Of a stretch of DNA of 5,591 nt, positions 4,566-5,591 are shown piece after piece. The position numbers were made by a program, and so were the translations under genes. Under the pieces are notes generated by a model, which saw nothing but the letters and a program-made list of their open reading frames with translations, had not been told where the DNA came from and ran no database searches. Numbering within the stretch: the stretch's first letter is position 1; every line of letters begins with the position of its first letter. Source of the DNA: Planctomycetota bacterium (GTDB taxonomy: Bacteria; Planctomycetota; Phycisphaerae; Sedimentisphaerales; Anaerohalosphaeraceae); assembly GCA_012519365.1 (NCBI GenBank), contig JAAYQH010000305.1, positions 1 through 5,591 of the forward strand. The letters run 5' to 3'.

Positions 4566-5591
4566 ATGGAGCAAACGGCCTCGACGGTGTCGCAGACTTC
4601 GCAAAAACCCAAAATCCTGCCTGCCGGGGATGTCTTTCCCTTTATTTTGCTGGCCAGTTGTTTTGTGTGGTGGGGCATTGCCAACAATATGACCGATCCG
4701 CTGGTCAAGGCCTTTACCGATATTTTTAAGGGCCTGAGCAATTTTCAGTCGTCCCTGATTCAATTTGCCTTTTATGGTGCCTATTTCGGACTGGCCATCC
4801 CCGGCTCGATCATCGCTCGCAAATTCGGCTACAAATGCGGCGTTCTGGTGGGCTTGGGGCTGTATATCCTCGGTTGTTTTTTGTTTTACCCGGCCAGCCT
4901 GATTCAGCAGTTTATTCCGTTTTTGATTGCGTTTTATGTCTTGGCCGGCGGGCTGTCCATTCTCGAAACCAACGCCAACCCTTATGTGCTGGCCCTTGGT
5001 CCGGAAGAAACCGCCACCCAGCGGCTCAATCTGGCCCAATCGTTCAATCCGGTCGGTTCGGTCATCGGCACGATTTTGTGCCAAATCCTGATTCTGGCCA
5101 AACTCGAAGAACTCAAGGAACAATCCGCCGCCGCGACCACTGCCGAGCAGTTACGCCTCCTCCAAAGCCAGCAACTGGCGATCGTCATCACCCCCTATTT
5201 GATCGTCGGCGGCATTCTCGTGGTTATCTGGATATTGATTGCCAGGACGAAGATGCCCTATGTCCTCGAATCAGACAAGAATGTCCATTTTGTTGCCACG
5301 GCCAAACGCCTTTTGAAGAATCCCAATTATGTCTTTGCAGTTGTCGCGCAGTTCTTTTATGTTGGTGCACAAATTTCGGTCTGGACCTTTACCGTGTATT
5401 ACATCCCCGATCAGTTGGGGCTGTCCGGCAGTGAGGCTCTGAAGTATTTTCACACCCCGGCGTTAATCATTTTCGGCCTGTTTCGCTTTATCAGCACAGC
5501 CGTGATGAGCCGTGTCCCTCCGCACAACGTGCTCACGGTGATGGCCATCGCCGGTGCGATCTGTACGGCGATCGTGATCACTGTCGGAGGA
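4566..5591 (+). CDS. fucP: FucP-family MFS sugar:proton symporter, 3' end beyond the window
   Basis: This is an inner-membrane major facilitator of the L-fucose/glucose-galactose permease family, which imports a sugar with a proton. The frame is open from the ATG to the window end, giving 342 residues of a family that usually has about 410-440. About nine membrane segments are visible (roughly 24-42, 62-84, 90-108, 116-146, 160-179, 205-226, 255-280, 296-314, 322-340). Family signatures are NNMTDPLV (40-47), LSNFQSSLIQFAFYGAYF (57-74), LETNANPY (133-140), GPEETATQRLNLAQSFNPVG (145-164). D44 and E134 align by motif with the two acidic residues used for proton and sugar handling in E. coli FucP. 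The hydrophilic stretch at 180-203 fits the loop before TM6. The substrate cannot be fixed from sequence; L-fucose, glucose/galactose or another hexose are possible. It is transcribed away from the FHA-haem operon, so shared function is not implied. Confidence 0.92.
   Translation, partial: MEQTASTVSQTSQKPKILPAGDVFPFILLASCFVWWGIANNMTDPLVKAFTDIFKGLSNFQSSLIQFAFYGAYFGLAIPGSIIARKFGYKCGVLVGLGLYILGCFLFYPASLIQQFIPFLIAFYVLAGGLSILETNANPYVLALGPEETATQRLNLAQSFNPVGSVIGTILCQILILAKLEELKEQSAAATTAEQLRLLQSQQLAIVITPYLIVGGILVVIWILIARTKMPYVLESDKNVHFVATAKRLLKNPNYVFAVVAQFFYVGAQISVWTFTVYYIPDQLGLSGSEALKYFHTPALIIFGLFRFISTAVMSRVPPHNVLTVMAIAGAICTAIVITVGG

Noticed and set aside
4518..5123. Minus-strand open frame of 201 codons within the transporter
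   Set aside because: It is antisense to membrane segments with clear FucP signatures; it has no supported start or domain.

Overview
The window looks like chromosomal DNA (about 55-60% G+C by eye) from an anaerobic bacterium that makes haem from sirohaem. The set is a zinc-type porphobilinogen synthase, a fused sirohaem decarboxylase and an AhbD-like radical SAM haem synthase. This is the alternative, coproporphyrinogen-independent pathway known from sulfate reducers, archaea and some deep-branching bacteria. An FHA-GAF signalling protein and a FucP-type sugar symporter would suit an anaerobic planctomycete (Phycisphaerae/Sedimentisphaerales-like) that degrades polysaccharides. That taxonomic guess is inference from gene content only.

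Layout. Bases 1-102 hold short copies of a dispersed intergenic repeat (core tcggaatgacaat), including two exact 20-bp tandem units. Bases 103-365 hold no gene, but carry a good sigma-70-like promoter (TTGACA, 16 nt, TATAAC) and a leader of about 138 nt before hemB. hemB (366-1340, +) is complete. It converges on a three-gene block on the minus strand, read right to left: FHA-GAF protein (4329-3457), AhbD-like radical SAM enzyme (3443-2409) and AhbA-AhbB fusion (2412-1429). These genes are 13 nt apart and overlapped by 4 nt respectively, so they look like one operon. The operon is driven by a perfect-consensus promoter (TTGACA, 16 nt, TATAAT) at 4399-4372. On the other side of that promoter, a FucP-family MFS sugar transporter starts at 4566 (+) and runs off the window end.

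How the genes fit together. HemB condenses two 5-aminolevulinate molecules to porphobilinogen. Genes outside the window would carry this to sirohaem. The fused AhbA-AhbB would decarboxylate sirohaem to 12,18-didecarboxysirohaem. AhbC (not in the window) would make Fe-coproporphyrin, and AhbD would oxidatively decarboxylate it to haem b. The FHA-GAF protein in first position is the unexpected partner: it suggests, but does not prove, phospho-threonine or small-ligand signalling linked to haem synthesis. The transporter is probably a separate transcription unit. No mobile element, CRISPR array, tRNA or rRNA was seen.
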